NCBI RefSeq assembly: GCF_000482365.1
Contig: NZ_AXVC01000024.1
Span: forward strand, 1 to 64,000
Length of the DNA stretch: 64,000 bases
DNA from: Porphyromonas uenonis DSM 23387 = JCM 13868
GTDB taxonomy: Bacteria > Bacteroidota > Bacteroidia > Bacteroidales > Porphyromonadaceae
Direction: 5' to 3'
Positions 34,136 to 43,256 of this stretch are shown piece by piece. The notes below the pieces were generated by a model. That model was not told the DNA's origin. It worked only from the letters and a program-made list of their open reading frames with translations, and did not search any database. A program made the position numbers and the translations under genes. Position 1 is the stretch's first letter; each line of letters begins with the position of its first letter.

Positions 34136-35272
34136 TTACTCTAGTTTCTTCTTAAAGTTGAGCAGAGCTAGGATGACTAGCACGACGCTCATGCCGATCA
34201 TGATGAGAGCTTCCCAAAGGATCGAGGACCAGCCGAGCCCTTGTATCATCAGTTTCTTGACCGCTATGGAGTACCAGGTGGCGGGGATGGCTCGTGCGAA
34301 GTATTGTAGCAGTATCGGCATGCTCTCAATCGGGAAGAACATGCCCGAGAGCATCGCCACGGGGAGTAAGAGTCCAGCGCCGCTGATGAGCATGGCGGCG
34401 GTTTGATTGTCCGTGATGGTGCTGATGAGCATACCGAGGAGGAGCGACACGAGGATGAAGAGGAGCGACACGAAGAAGATGGCACTCACTGACCCTAGCA
34501 GTGGTACTCCCAGCACGAAGCGTGACAAGAGTAAGATGGTGACCACGTTGAAAATGCTCAGCGTGAAGTAGGGAACGGTCTTGGAGAGCAGGATGGTGAT
34601 CGGATTGACGGGCGAAGTGAGTAGGACCTCCATAGAGCCAAACTCTTTCTCACGAACGATCGATACGGAGGTCATCAAGGCGCAGATAATCATCAGGACC
34701 AAGCTCATGACGCCTGGCACGAAGTAGTAGGGCGCCCGCATCTCGGGGTTGTAGAGTAAGGTCGTAAAGGTCTCTATCTGGTAAGGTCTTCGCTCTGCCA
34801 TGCGCATAGCTATGAGCGCACCAAACTGCTCGAGGTACTGCTGCACGGTCGTGTAGATGATCCCCTGTATCTGCGCACTGATAAGCGCCGAGGTATTGGG
34901 ATCGCTCGCATCTAGGCGGAGCTGAACCGTAGGCTCGGTGCCTGCGAGCAGCTCTTTGTCTATGTCGTTCGGAAGGACGACGATGACGTGCGCTGCGCCT
35001 GTGCGTAGCGCTTCGTCCATATCTTTGTGCGGAGTGATCAAGCTGACGGAGCCTACCGCGTCGCTCTCGTCAAGGTGCGTGAAGAGACTCTCAACGAAAG
35101 GGGTGCGCGTCGGGGTCGCCACGACCACATCGATCTGCTTCACCTCGGAGGTGAGCGCAAAGCCGAAGGCTAGCACCAAGACGATGGGCATGCCTATCAA
35201 GAGCATCAGCGTGAGCGGATCCCTGAAGATGTGGATGAACTCCTTACGGACGAACTTGAAGAAGACGCGCAT
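34136..35272 (-). CDS. ABC-2 type transporter permease
   Basis: This is a 378-aa paralogue of the next gene, with the same layout: N-terminal span (LTLMLLIGMPIVLVLAFGF), periplasmic domain, then five spans. The motif REKEFGSMEVLLTSPVNPITILLS is characteristic. The pair probably forms a heterodimeric exporter. The matching ATPase must be encoded elsewhere, because upstream lies only a repeat island and the DJ-1 gene. Confidence 0.9.
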   Translation of the reverse strand: MRVFFKFVRKEFIHIFRDPLTLMLLIGMPIVLVLAFGFALTSEVKQIDVVVATPTRTPFVESLFTHLDESDAVGSVSLITPHKDMDEALRTGAAHVIVVLPNDIDKELLAGTEPTVQLRLDASDPNTSALISAQIQGIIYTTVQQYLEQFGALIAMRMAERRPYQIETFTTLLYNPEMRAPYYFVPGVMSLVLMIICALMTSVSIVREKEFGSMEVLLTSPVNPITILLSKTVPYFTLSIFNVVTILLLSRFVLGVPLLGSVSAIFFVSLLFILVSLLLGMLISTITDNQTAAMLISGAGLLLPVAMLSGMFFPIESMPILLQYFARAIPATWYSIAVKKLMIQGLGWSSILWEALIMIGMSVVLVILALLNFKKKLE

Positions 35273-35273
35273 G

Positions 35274-35355
35274 ATTGGCTGTTGGCCGTTAGCTGTTGGC
35301 TGTTAGCTAGTGGCACTAGTGCTCCTAGTGACACTAGAGCCACTAGGAGACTAGA
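35274..35355. repeat. Short-repeat island (GGCTGTTGGC / CTAGTGGCACTAGTGC)
   Basis: GGCTGTTGGCC and GTTAGCTGTTGGCT units are followed by CTAGTGGCACTAGTGC-type palindromes. The 16-mer CTAGTGGCACTAGTGC recurs in the island at 44879-44960, and the TTGGCT units match those at 13945-14082 and 58385-58445. Confidence 0.75.
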
Positions 35356-35358
35356 TGA

Positions 35359-35916
35359 CTAGAGTTTGTACAGAAAGCCGGCGGCGACTTGCTCAGCGGC
35401 CTTACGACCCGCTACCTCCTCGAGTAGTCTGAAGGCAAAAGGTAGCGCCAGCGCTGGACCACGTCCCGTGACAATGTGGCCGCACACCTCTACGTCGGCA
35501 CCAGTCAAGACGAAGCCAGTCACCTGCTCCTCAATGCCTGGATAGCAGGTCGCACGCATCTTGCCATCGCCTATGCCAGCAGCGCCTAGTACGCGTGGGG
35601 AGGCGCAGATAGCAGCGATCGTACCGCCAGCCTTGTGCTGATGACGTATCAACTCGAGCAGAGGTTCACACTCATTGAGCTTGGTCATTCCGCCAGGTAG
35701 TGCGATAGCCTTGGGGAGCGCTCCGCTCTGTAGCTCCTCGAGTAGCATATCCGCTTGGATAGTTACGTCATGTGAGCCTCTTACAGCGAGAGAGCCTGTG
35801 ATAGATACCGTGGTAACGGGTTGATTGCCACGTCTTAGTACGTCAATTATGGCGAGTGCCTCAACCTCTTCGAAGCCTTCTGCGAGGAAGACTAGTATAT
35901 TGTTCATGTTACTCAT
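35359..35916 (-). CDS. DJ-1/PfpI family protein
   Basis: This is a 185-aa protein of the DJ-1/YajL/ThiJ superfamily. The N-terminus NNILVFLAEGFEEVEALAIID carries the conserved Glu. The nucleophile elbow is IAAICASPRVLGAAGI, with Cys near residue 109. Members act in deglycation, redox sensing or as chaperones; the role here is unknown. ATG three codons in (MNNILVF) is an alternative start. Confidence 0.92.
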   Translation of the reverse strand: MSNMNNILVFLAEGFEEVEALAIIDVLRRGNQPVTTVSITGSLAVRGSHDVTIQADMLLEELQSGALPKAIALPGGMTKLNECEPLLELIRHQHKAGGTIAAICASPRVLGAAGIGDGKMRATCYPGIEEQVTGFVLTGADVEVCGHIVTGRGPALALPFAFRLLEEVAGRKAAEQVAAGFLYKL

Positions 35917-35975
35917 ACTGTTTGTTCTAAAGTTCCTAGGTAATTAAGAGTTTCTTGTCCAGGTTGCTCAGGAAG

Positions 35976-36761
35976 CTAGCCCTTGACATCAAAGTGATAG
36001 GTGATCGTCCCCTTTTGGTCAGGGACTCCTCCCACAGCGTTAAAGCGAGTCTTACGAGCCGCCTGAAGAGCTGCCGAGCGAAGCTTGCTATCCACCACGT
36101 TGGTACCACGCAAGCGCACCTCAGCGTTGGTCACCTTCCCAGCGGCGTTCACCGTAATCTCGACGACGACCGTACCACGTATGTCGGGTACGCGTGTCGG
36201 CATGACAGGTCGTCCGCCATTGCCTACGATCGAGCGCCCTTCCAGCGACCATCCAGCCGAGGAGCCCGCATTTCCCTTGTCAGCGACACCACTACCCGCG
36301 TCACTCTTGCCCGTACCAGACTCAGAGCCAGTCGGCTTCTTGCGGTCAAATAGCCCAGCCACCTTGTTATCCACCTCACGCTCGGAAGGAGCTGCCGGCT
36401 TCTGCACAGGCTTTGGCGTCTTCTTGGTCGTTATAGAGCGGACAGGCGTAGGCGTAGGACGTGGCGTAGGCGTAGCCTCAGGAGCTTTGGGTGCTTGTTG
36501 CTGCGGAGGCGTAGGCTGTGCGCTCTCAGAGGCGGCAGAGGCTGGACGAGCCGAGGTCGATGCTGCGACTAGGTCGCCCTGCTGCTCGATCTTGTCGCCA
36601 AAGTCTGGATCTACGCCGACGGAGATCCATATCTCCTTGTCTCTCGTACGCTCTTGCTTAGAGGCACCCATACTGAGCCAAAAGAGCAAGCCCACGACGA
36701 GTAGATGTAGCAGCAATGCTACACCTCCAGCGATCCATCTATCATAGCGCACCTTAGACAT
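35976..36761 (-). CDS. tonB: TonB-family energy transducer
   Basis: This is a 261-aa protein. It has one N-terminal membrane anchor (WIAGGVALLLHLLVVGLLFW, residues 9-28), a Pro/Lys-rich periplasmic spacer (EATPTPRPTPTPVRS and KKTPKPVQKP, about 95-130), and a C-terminal TonB domain (GTVVVEITVNAAGKVTNAEV). With ExbB and ExbD it passes proton-motive energy to outer-membrane receptors. It overlaps exbD by 8 bp and ends the pdxJ-exbB-exbD-tonB run. Confidence 0.93.
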   Translation of the reverse strand: MSKVRYDRWIAGGVALLLHLLVVGLLFWLSMGASKQERTRDKEIWISVGVDPDFGDKIEQQGDLVAASTSARPASAASESAQPTPPQQQAPKAPEATPTPRPTPTPVRSITTKKTPKPVQKPAAPSEREVDNKVAGLFDRKKPTGSESGTGKSDAGSGVADKGNAGSSAGWSLEGRSIVGNGGRPVMPTRVPDIRGTVVVEITVNAAGKVTNAEVRLRGTNVVDSKLRSAALQAARKTRFNAVGGVPDQKGTITYHFDVKG

Positions 36762-37203
36762 CTGTCTCCGTACTATTATCTTGTAAAGCTTCCGTCGCCA
36801 AGATCATACGTAGCCCAGCGGTAGCCGAGGCGTTGAGTACCTTGACGATCTCACCATACGACACTGATTTGTCGGCATAGAGGACTACGTAAGGATCTTC
36901 CTCCTCGTCGTGCGCAGCCCCTATCTCGTAGAGTCTAGCCTCCAGCTCCTCGACAGGTAGTAGCGTCGCCTCAGGCGCACTCTCTGTGGATATGTAGTAG
37001 TAGCCCTCCGCATCGATCGTGACGCGCGCTACAGGCTCTTGCGTTGTGGCGGTAGACTGCGAGGAGGGTAGGTTCACCTTGATCGCATTGGGTACCACCA
37101 GCGTGCTGACCACCATAAAGAAGATCAGCAGCAGGAAGATGACATCGGTCATCGATGCCATGCTAAATACAGATATATGCTTACTGCGTCTCTTGATACT
37201 CAT
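36754..37203 (-). CDS. exbD: Biopolymer transport protein ExbD/TolR
   Basis: This is a 149-aa protein with a short basic N-terminus, a single membrane span (SMTDVIFLLLIFFMVVST, with the conserved proton-linked Asp at its start), and a periplasmic domain ending in KVLNASATAGLRMILATE. It partners ExbB and TonB. It lies 31 bp after exbB and overlaps tonB. Confidence 0.94.
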   Translation of the reverse strand: MSIKRRSKHISVFSMASMTDVIFLLLIFFMVVSTLVVPNAIKVNLPSSQSTATTQEPVARVTIDAEGYYYISTESAPEATLLPVEELEARLYEIGAAHDEEEDPYVVLYADKSVSYGEIVKVLNASATAGLRMILATEALQDNSTETDV

Positions 37204-37234
37204 GAGCTTAGATTAAGGGGTGTAGCACGATCGC

Positions 37235-37909
37235 TTACAGTTCGTTGATTACGTCCATAAAGTCTAGCGTGTTAGCCTCTAGACGATTGACGATGCGGTT
37301 GATCTGTCCGACCAAATAGTTGTAGAGGAAGAGCGTCACGATACCGACGATCAGACCGCCCACCGTCGTGACCAGCGCTTGGTAGATACCGCTCGAGAGG
37401 AGCGACACATCGATACCGCCAGGTGCATTAGCTAGGTCAAAGAAAGCCTGCACCATACCAGTCACCGTACCGAGGAAACCGATCATCGGAGCCCCCGCAG
37501 CGATCGTCGCTAGCAGAGGTAGTCCACGCTCGAGACGTCCCACCTCGTAGGAGCCTACGTTTTCGATAGCGGGGAGTACCTCAGAGGCAGGTTGACCGAG
37601 ACGCTTGAGTCCCTTTTCGATCATGTGCGCCTCGGGGGTGTTCTTCTCTTTGCAAAGAGCTATTGCACTATCTTTGCGCCCCATATGGAGATAGTCTTTG
37701 ATGCGTGCGATAAGAGAGTCGTCAGGACGATTGACCTTGCGCAGCTCAATATACTTAGCTACAAAAACGTAGATAGCGACGAGCGAGAGGAGCAGAAGGA
37801 CGATCATAATCCATCCACCAGCGCACGCCAGCTCCCATAGAGACATCGTAGCGGGTTCGGTAGCTGTCTGATCAACTACTGTATTGGCAATCTGAAGTAT
37901 AGGATACAT
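37235..37909 (-). CDS. exbB: MotA/TolQ/ExbB proton channel protein
   Basis: This is a 224-aa protein with three spans: near residues 30-50 (GGWIMIVLLLLSLVAIYVF), 130-150 (LLATIAAGAPMIGFLGTVTG) and 168-195. The conserved GTVTGMVQAF segment marks the family. The frame extends five codons further with a TTG, but I start at ATG 37909 (MYPILQ), because a -7 box lies 13 bp upstream of it. Confidence 0.93.
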   Translation of the reverse strand: MYPILQIANTVVDQTATEPATMSLWELACAGGWIMIVLLLLSLVAIYVFVAKYIELRKVNRPDDSLIARIKDYLHMGRKDSAIALCKEKNTPEAHMIEKGLKRLGQPASEVLPAIENVGSYEVGRLERGLPLLATIAAGAPMIGFLGTVTGMVQAFFDLANAPGGIDVSLLSSGIYQALVTTVGGLIVGIVTLFLYNYLVGQINRIVNRLEANTLDFMDVINEL

Positions 37910-37921
37910 AAGTGATTCTTG

Positions 37922-37929
37922 CAAAGGTA
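37922..37929 (-). promoter_or_regulatory. -7 box driving exbB-exbD-tonB
   Basis: CAAAGGTA reads TACCTTTG on the minus strand, within the pdxJ-exbB gap. It suggests the Ton genes have their own promoter besides read-through from pdxJ. Confidence 0.5.
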
Positions 37930-37932
37930 TAT

Positions 37933-38661
37933 TTATGAGTTAGAGTGAGCTTGTTTGAGATACTGTGCGATGGTCTCCTCGAGGCCTAGGTAAAGGGCAT
38001 CGCTCATTAGCGCATGTCCTATGGAAACTTCATCTAGTGGTGTCACATGCTGGACGAAGTAGGCGAGGTTGTCACGACTTAGATCATGCCCCGCATTGAC
38101 TCCTAAACCAACACGGTGAGCCACCCGGGCAGCCTCTGCAAAGGGAGCGACAATCACCTTCGGATCGCCACTCTGCGCCATCTGCGATGCGTAAGGCTCC
38201 GTATACAGCTCCACACGATCGGCACCAATCTCTGCGGCAGCCTCGATGTGTCGTGGATCAGTCCCGACGAAGAGCGAGACACGTATGCCGGCCTGCTTCA
38301 GACGCTCGATGATCGGCTTGAGGAAGTCACGACAATCAGCCACAGCCCAGCCACTATCGGAGGTGAGCGCATCAGGCTTGTCAGGTACGAGCGTCACCTG
38401 CTCAGGACGTACCGAGCAGACTAGATCGAGGAAGGAGTCGGAGGGGTAGCCCTCGATGTTGAACTCTGTGGTGACCACCTCTCTGAGGTCTCTCACATCT
38501 TGATAAGTGATGTGTCGCTCGTCAGGTCTAGGGTGTACTGTGATCCCCTCAGCACCATACTCCTGACAGCGTCTTGCTGCCAGTACTACATTGGGCGTAT
38601 CACCGCCACGAGCGTTGCGGAGGGTCGCTATCTTGTTGATGTTAACGCTTAGTCTCGTCAT
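37933..38661 (-). CDS. pdxJ: Pyridoxine 5'-phosphate synthase
   Basis: This 242-aa TIM-barrel enzyme makes pyridoxine 5'-phosphate from deoxyxylulose phosphate and aminoacetone phosphate. Motifs are [35 protein letters not shown], and [15 protein letters not shown]. Length is typical. A TATATTTG -7 box (38692-38699) lies 31 bp upstream. Confidence 0.96.
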   Translation of the reverse strand: MTRLSVNINKIATLRNARGGDTPNVVLAARRCQEYGAEGITVHPRPDERHITYQDVRDLREVVTTEFNIEGYPSDSFLDLVCSVRPEQVTLVPDKPDALTSDSGWAVADCRDFLKPIIERLKQAGIRVSLFVGTDPRHIEAAAEIGADRVELYTEPYASQMAQSGDPKVIVAPFAEAARVAHRVGLGVNAGHDLSRDNLAYFVQHVTPLDEVSIGHALMSDALYLGLEETIAQYLKQAHSNS

Positions 38662-38691
38662 CTATCATGTCAATCTATAGTTCCGATGCTA

Positions 38692-38699
38692 CAAATATA
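38692..38699 (-). promoter_or_regulatory. -7 box of pdxJ
   Basis: CAAATATA on the plus strand reads TATATTTG on the minus strand, matching TAnnTTTG. Confidence 0.4.
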
Positions 38700-38788
38700 T
38701 AGCTTTCTAGCGAAATGGTCGCTTTAGACCAAACGCCAACTATCGATTAAGCTTCCATTTAGTAGCAGTCAGTCAATGCGAATATCCC

Positions 38789-38796
38789 TACCTTTG
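38789..38796 (+). promoter_or_regulatory. -7 box of the porin gene
   Basis: TACCTTTG lies 26 bp upstream of ATG 38822. Confidence 0.5.
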
Positions 38797-38821
38797 CACA
38801 AACTTCTAATCTCATAGACTT

Positions 38822-40036
38822 ATGACTTCGAAAAAGCAGCAAAGACTTTTCTCTCTACTCGCTCTCGTTCTACTCCTCAGTAGTACGACTACTTACGCTC
38901 AGGAGCAGGTACGCTTTACCTTCACAGGCTTCATCCAGGCTATCGCTCAGTATGGCTCCGAGGGCGACTATATCAAGGTTGGCAATGTCACACCTCCTTA
39001 CGACCAGCCCATCACGAGGATGGGAATACGTCGTGGACGACTCGCTACTCAAGCAACTTATGGTGACCTAGGCGCCAAGATCGAGATCAATGCTAGCGAC
39101 CAAAAGATCTCTATCTTCAACGTCTATGCCGAGTACAAGCCCCACTGGGCTGAGGGAGCTTTCGTCAAGGGGGGACTAGCAACGATCGATTTCGGCTATG
39201 AGCTACCTTATAGTTCTAGCAAGCGAGCAGCCTTCGAGCGATCACTCTATATGGCCGATCTCTTCCCTGGAGATACCGACATGGGACTGATGGTCGGATA
39301 CAAAGGAGCTCTAGACCCGAGCAAGCGGTGGCAACTTGAGTCGACACTCTCTATCCTAGCCGGCAATGGAGGCAAAGGAATGATGAAAAACAGCCCAGAC
39401 CTAGCTCTACGCCTAGCTCTGACCGAGCAAGGTAGTAACCACAACATCAGCTTCGGACTATCAGGATATGGTGGATATCTACCAGCGACGGATGGATACT
39501 ATGCCTTTGACAAGAAGACGGCTACCCTTAAGAAAGATCGCATGCTACGTGCTTACGGCGGTGCCTTCCTCACGAGCACGATCAAGCATCGAGGCGGGCA
39601 ACTGATGATCACGACTGAGGGGATCATGGGTCTACAGCCTGGATGGCAAAACGCTAACCTAGCGGTGGGTCCCAAGGCTCCTGCTACTTTTGAAAACAAT
39701 ATCTTCGTACAGCGCCCCTTCATCGCTGGCATGGCACAGCTCGTGGAGCGTATCAAACCTGTGGACCTAGAGCTCTTCGGTCGGTACGCTTACTATGACC
39801 GCAATAGACACTTTGACCCAAAGGCTGAGCAAGATCTCAAGTTGAGCAATCTGACCGCACTGACCGAGGGACGCTCACATCAGCTTTCGACTGGGGTCAA
39901 CTATTTCCTCCAGCAGGATCACCTGCGTCTGTCGCTTCAGTACGACTGCTTCCTACGTCAGCAGATCGAGCAGCAGGCACTCGTCGCTGCCAAGCCACTA
40001 CACATGGTGACCGTAGGGGCGCAGTACAAATTCTAG
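38822..40036 (+). CDS. Outer-membrane porin, OprO/OprP-like
   Basis: This is a 404-aa protein. A signal peptide (LLALVLLLSSTTTYAQ, cleavage near residue 27) is followed by alternating amphipathic strands (FTFTGFIQAIAQYG, RRGRLATQATYGDLGAKIEI). The C-terminus ends in an aromatic residue (VGAQYKF), as in outer-membrane beta-barrels. It resembles phosphate-selective porins O/P of Bacteroidota. The substrate is not proven, and no phosphate genes are nearby. Confidence 0.8.
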   Translation: MTSKKQQRLFSLLALVLLLSSTTTYAQEQVRFTFTGFIQAIAQYGSEGDYIKVGNVTPPYDQPITRMGIRRGRLATQATYGDLGAKIEINASDQKISIFNVYAEYKPHWAEGAFVKGGLATIDFGYELPYSSSKRAAFERSLYMADLFPGDTDMGLMVGYKGALDPSKRWQLESTLSILAGNGGKGMMKNSPDLALRLALTEQGSNHNISFGLSGYGGYLPATDGYYAFDKKTATLKKDRMLRAYGGAFLTSTIKHRGGQLMITTEGIMGLQPGWQNANLAVGPKAPATFENNIFVQRPFIAGMAQLVERIKPVDLELFGRYAYYDRNRHFDPKAEQDLKLSNLTALTEGRSHQLSTGVNYFLQQDHLRLSLQYDCFLRQQIEQQALVAAKPLHMVTVGAQYKF

Positions 40037-40056
40037 CGACGCTCTCGACAGCCCAT

Positions 40057-40440
40057 ATATCATCATCTATATATGATATCTGTATAGCTTATTATCTATA
40101 TCTACTCATGATGATGATGATGGTGCGTCAAATCTGTTCATAACTCCCACTGTGCAGGAGTTAATGACGCTAACATCTGATCCTCTCTAGCTGGCTCTGC
40201 TGGCTACTTAGAGGATATAAAAGAGCGAGACGATCGTGAGAAGTTACGGTCGTCTCGCTCTCTATCTGTACCTGTTCATAACTTGATCAAAACTGGTTGA
40301 TAACTCAGCGGTAACTTATTTGGATAATTGAAATCTTTTCGTAGCTATACAACTTTCCGAGATAAGCAAATAAGTTAGCAGTGAGTTATTGACGAGTTAT
40401 GAACAACTTTTTCAACAGGAAAAGGGGGGTTATGAACAGC
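40057..40440. other. Candidate replication origin (oriC)
   Basis: This roughly 390-bp gap between convergent genes holds four exact copies of the 9-mer TTATGAACA: inverted at 40135-40143 and 40273-40281, direct at 40397-40405 and 40430-40438. A variant TTATCAACC (inverted) lies at 40295-40303. The 9-mer resembles the DnaA box TTATCCACA. An AT-rich stretch (40057-40110) could be the unwinding element. A 12-bp perfect inverted repeat (AGAGCGAGACGA at 40222-40233, its complement at 40250-40261) sits in the middle. The parS-like site 20 kb away is consistent. Confidence 0.55.
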
Positions 40441-41767
40441 TTGTTGACACCCTCATCGGACGCCCGTACCAGATCCCTGTGAGGATCCCCGTACGTACGA
40501 GTAGATAGCTGTCGAAAGCGATCCACAAGGCGGTCATACCGAGTGAATTATAGAGCAGATAGTAGAGGGCGAAGAAGACAATACTCGAGCCGATCATGGA
40601 CCACTTGAGACCTGCTGAGCGGGTCGTGCCGGTGTAGATACCATCCCAGAGGAAGGCGCCGAAGCCTACCAGCGGGATTAGCGCTGCCCAGATATGATAC
40701 TGCCTAGCGTAAGCGACGATCTCGTCATGACTGCTCAAGAAGCGGAGCAAGCCATCGGGATAGAGCGCGAAGAGGATGGTGGCGAGGAGTGATAAGACGA
40801 TGCCGATGGCAAAGAGACGAAGGATAACCGCCCTGAGTAGGTCCATACGACCGGCGCCGTAGAAGCGTCCCGAGAGCGATTCACCTGCATAGGCGAAGCC
40901 ATCCATAAAGTAGCTGAAGATGCTGAAGAACTGCATGAGCAAAGCATTCGCTCCTACGGCTATGGCACCTTCACGGACACCTGCATAGGTGAAGAAGAGC
41001 GTGATACTGCTGATCAGCAAGGAGCGAAGCATCAGATCCCGGCCGAGGATGAGGTAGCGTCCGTAACCTTTCGTATCGGTGAAGTGACTGAACCGCAGAT
41101 GTCGCACGAGATAGCGATACTTAATGAGTAGGGTAGTGAGGAGTATCAGAGCCTGACTATACTGCGCCACGCAGGTACCGATAGCAAGTCCCTCGACACC
41201 CATCTGGTAATGGACGACGAGGGTATAGGAGACGAGGAAGTTGACCACCAGTGCGCTCATGGAGGCAATCATCGGGACACGACTGTTTTGCATTCCGATG
41301 AACCAGCCGTTGAGGGCGTAGATGAGCATTACCGCAGGGGCTGCGTCGAAGATGATTTGGATATATTGCTCTGCCTCTACGCCTAGTCGCTCGGCAGCAC
41401 CGCCTGTGACGAGACCGCTCAGGAGCGTGGCAAAGGGGGAGATGATCAGTACGACGATGGTGCAGAGGAGAGCCATCGTGATGCCACGAGCCAGCTGACG
41501 ATTGATGTCAGAGCTGTCTTGTCGACCATAAGCCTGAGCCACGAGTCCCGTCGTGCCTAAGCGTATGAAGCCAAAGAGCCAGTAGATCGTGTTGGTAATC
41601 GTGGCGGCTACGGTGACTGAGCCGATAGCTTCGGGGTGAGCCATGTGTCCCGCCAGTCCTACATCGATGAGCGAGTGCAGCGGGACGGTGATATTGGAGA
41701 TGATGTTTGGGATCGTGAGCCACAGGATCTGGCGATTTAGACTTTGATCCTCTACCTTAGCGTGCAT
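40430..41767 (-). CDS. MATE family efflux transporter
   Basis: This is a 445-aa transporter with twelve predicted spans in two repeats. Typical MATE features are IPNIISNITVPLHSLIDVGLAGH at the N-terminus and the second-half repeat near GVREGAIAVGANALLMQF. It exports drugs or metabolites by Na+ or H+ antiport; the DinF-like branch fits best by eye. Its start lies 1 bp after the rmlD stop. Its stop codon overlaps the last TTATGAACA box. Confidence 0.92.
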   Translation of the reverse strand: MHAKVEDQSLNRQILWLTIPNIISNITVPLHSLIDVGLAGHMAHPEAIGSVTVAATITNTIYWLFGFIRLGTTGLVAQAYGRQDSSDINRQLARGITMALLCTIVVLIISPFATLLSGLVTGGAAERLGVEAEQYIQIIFDAAPAVMLIYALNGWFIGMQNSRVPMIASMSALVVNFLVSYTLVVHYQMGVEGLAIGTCVAQYSQALILLTTLLIKYRYLVRHLRFSHFTDTKGYGRYLILGRDLMLRSLLISSITLFFTYAGVREGAIAVGANALLMQFFSIFSYFMDGFAYAGESLSGRFYGAGRMDLLRAVILRLFAIGIVLSLLATILFALYPDGLLRFLSSHDEIVAYARQYHIWAALIPLVGFGAFLWDGIYTGTTRSAGLKWSMIGSSIVFFALYYLLYNSLGMTALWIAFDSYLLVRTGILTGIWYGRPMRVSTSCS

Positions 41768-41768
41768 C

Positions 41769-42671
41769 TCAGTCTATAGCTATCTGTAGTTCGTCTTGCC
41801 ACCGAGGAGGCGTGATGCCGTAACAAGCGGTAATCCTGTCGGTCGCTAGCACGCTGTAGGCGGGGCGCTCGGCTGCGGTGGGGTATTCAGCCGTTGGGAT
41901 CGGAGTCAGTTGCGACAAGTCGTACGTAGGAACGTGCGTAGCGATCGCCTCATGGGCCAAGTCGTACCACGAGCAGATACCTCGGTCGGCATAGTGGAGT
42001 AGGGAAGTGCGAAAGCTTCGCTCCTTATCGTAGCAAGCAATGATCTCGCAGATGGCTCGTGCCAGCGAAAGTGCCGAGGTCGGCGAACCGATCTGATCGT
42101 TGACGACACGTAGCGCCTTCCCCTCGCGAGCGAGTCGTAGCATGGTGCGAACGAAGTTGTGTCCCCAGGGAGCCCAGAGCCACTGCGTGCGAATGACTAG
42201 ATGCTGCTCAGCGGGATGCGTCGGGTGCATCAGGAGAGCCAGCTCACCCTGACGCTTGGTGCGACCGTAGAGGCTACGAGGATTGGTAGCGTCCTCCTCA
42301 TGATAGGGTGTCCCTTGGCACCCATCGAAGACATAGTCGGTGCTGATCTGTATGATCGGCAGATGACTCTCCGCAAGCTGTGCAGGCAGTAGCGCATTGA
42401 GCGCTAGAAGGTCACGGTACTGTGCTTTGTTTTCGGCAAGATCCACCTGTGTGAAAGCAGCGCAGTTGACTATCATGGTCCAGTCGTGAGCTATAGCTTG
42501 CTCTTCCCAAAGCTTGATCGCTCGGGCTACAGACTCCGTGTCGGTATAGTCGAGCTGCTCGTGCGTATAGCTGACCAGTTCGTAAGGATTGCCCCGCTCT
42601 GCCAGCTCTCGTGTCAGACTTCGTCCCAGCTGTCCCGAAGCTCCGAGTAAGATGATACGCCCTCTGCTCAT
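41769..42671 (-). CDS. rmlD: dTDP-4-dehydrorhamnose reductase-like
   Basis: This is a 300-aa extended short-chain dehydrogenase. It has the nucleotide motif GASGQLGRSLT at the N-terminus, STDYVFDG, and the catalytic YxxxK in SLYGRTKRQGE. It fits RmlD, the last step of dTDP-L-rhamnose synthesis. The other rml genes are not in this window. It overlaps the DUF4924 gene by 4 bp. Confidence 0.9.
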   Translation of the reverse strand: MSRGRIILLGASGQLGRSLTRELAERGNPYELVSYTHEQLDYTDTESVARAIKLWEEQAIAHDWTMIVNCAAFTQVDLAENKAQYRDLLALNALLPAQLAESHLPIIQISTDYVFDGCQGTPYHEEDATNPRSLYGRTKRQGELALLMHPTHPAEQHLVIRTQWLWAPWGHNFVRTMLRLAREGKALRVVNDQIGSPTSALSLARAICEIIACYDKERSFRTSLLHYADRGICSWYDLAHEAIATHVPTYDLSQLTPIPTAEYPTAAERPAYSVLATDRITACYGITPPRWQDELQIAID

Positions 42672-43246
42672 GACCGTGGCTTCTCTTGTGACTCCTCCTT
42701 GTGATGCTTGCGATGATACTCCTGATCAAGTAGTGCAAAAAGTGCGCTAATCTGCTGATAGATACGAGTATCGGTAGGGGAGTGTTCAGCTCCCTCTCCA
42801 CTTCCCTGAGCCAGTCCACGTACCGTTGCATTATATAATATGGTGCAGAGGATCTCTACCTCGCCCATCTCCTTGGCGTGTGGATCCTTCGCTCTAAAGG
42901 CGACGATCGTCGGCAGGACTAGTATGTAGCACCCTTGGTAGACGATGTTGCGCTCGTCCTGGCTCACCTTCTTGTGTATCGCTTCGCACTCAGCCATCAG
43001 CTGTTTCGTGACAGGAGCGTGCTGACCGCTGAGGATCTGCGCTACCGACGCCTCGCTGAGTAGCTCTTTCATCAAGTTTTGTCGCCAAGGGTCTGACTGC
43101 ATCAGATGCTGTTGCAATAGTTCGAGCGGTTGCTGCTGGCGAGTGAGGATACGTACACTCTCCTCGGCGATCCATAGATGTATGATCTGAGCGGTGTACT
43201 CAGGTACGTCAGGTAGTAGCCCAGGAGTGTTGGCTTCGTTGGTCAT
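42668..43246 (-). CDS. DUF4924 family protein
   Basis: This 192-aa helical protein resembles, from memory, DUF4924 of Bacteroidota: an N-terminal AQIIHLWIAEESVRIL, a middle LPTIVAFRAK, and a C-terminal ISALFALLDQEYHRKH. Function is unknown. There is no signal peptide or membrane segment. It is translationally coupled to rmlD. Confidence 0.75.
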   Translation of the reverse strand: MTNEANTPGLLPDVPEYTAQIIHLWIAEESVRILTRQQQPLELLQQHLMQSDPWRQNLMKELLSEASVAQILSGQHAPVTKQLMAECEAIHKKVSQDERNIVYQGCYILVLPTIVAFRAKDPHAKEMGEVEILCTILYNATVRGLAQGSGEGAEHSPTDTRIYQQISALFALLDQEYHRKHHKEESQEKPRS

Positions 43247-43256
43247 AGTATCGGAG

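Noticed and set aside
36085-36747. 220-aa plus-strand frame opposite tonB
   Set aside because: It is antisense to a clear TonB protein; its apparent Val/Gly/Ser richness mirrors the Pro-rich spacer.
40222-40261. Terminator for the porin gene
   Set aside because: The 12-bp stem is perfect but has no T-run on either side and sits almost 200 bp after the stop; treated as part of the candidate origin region.
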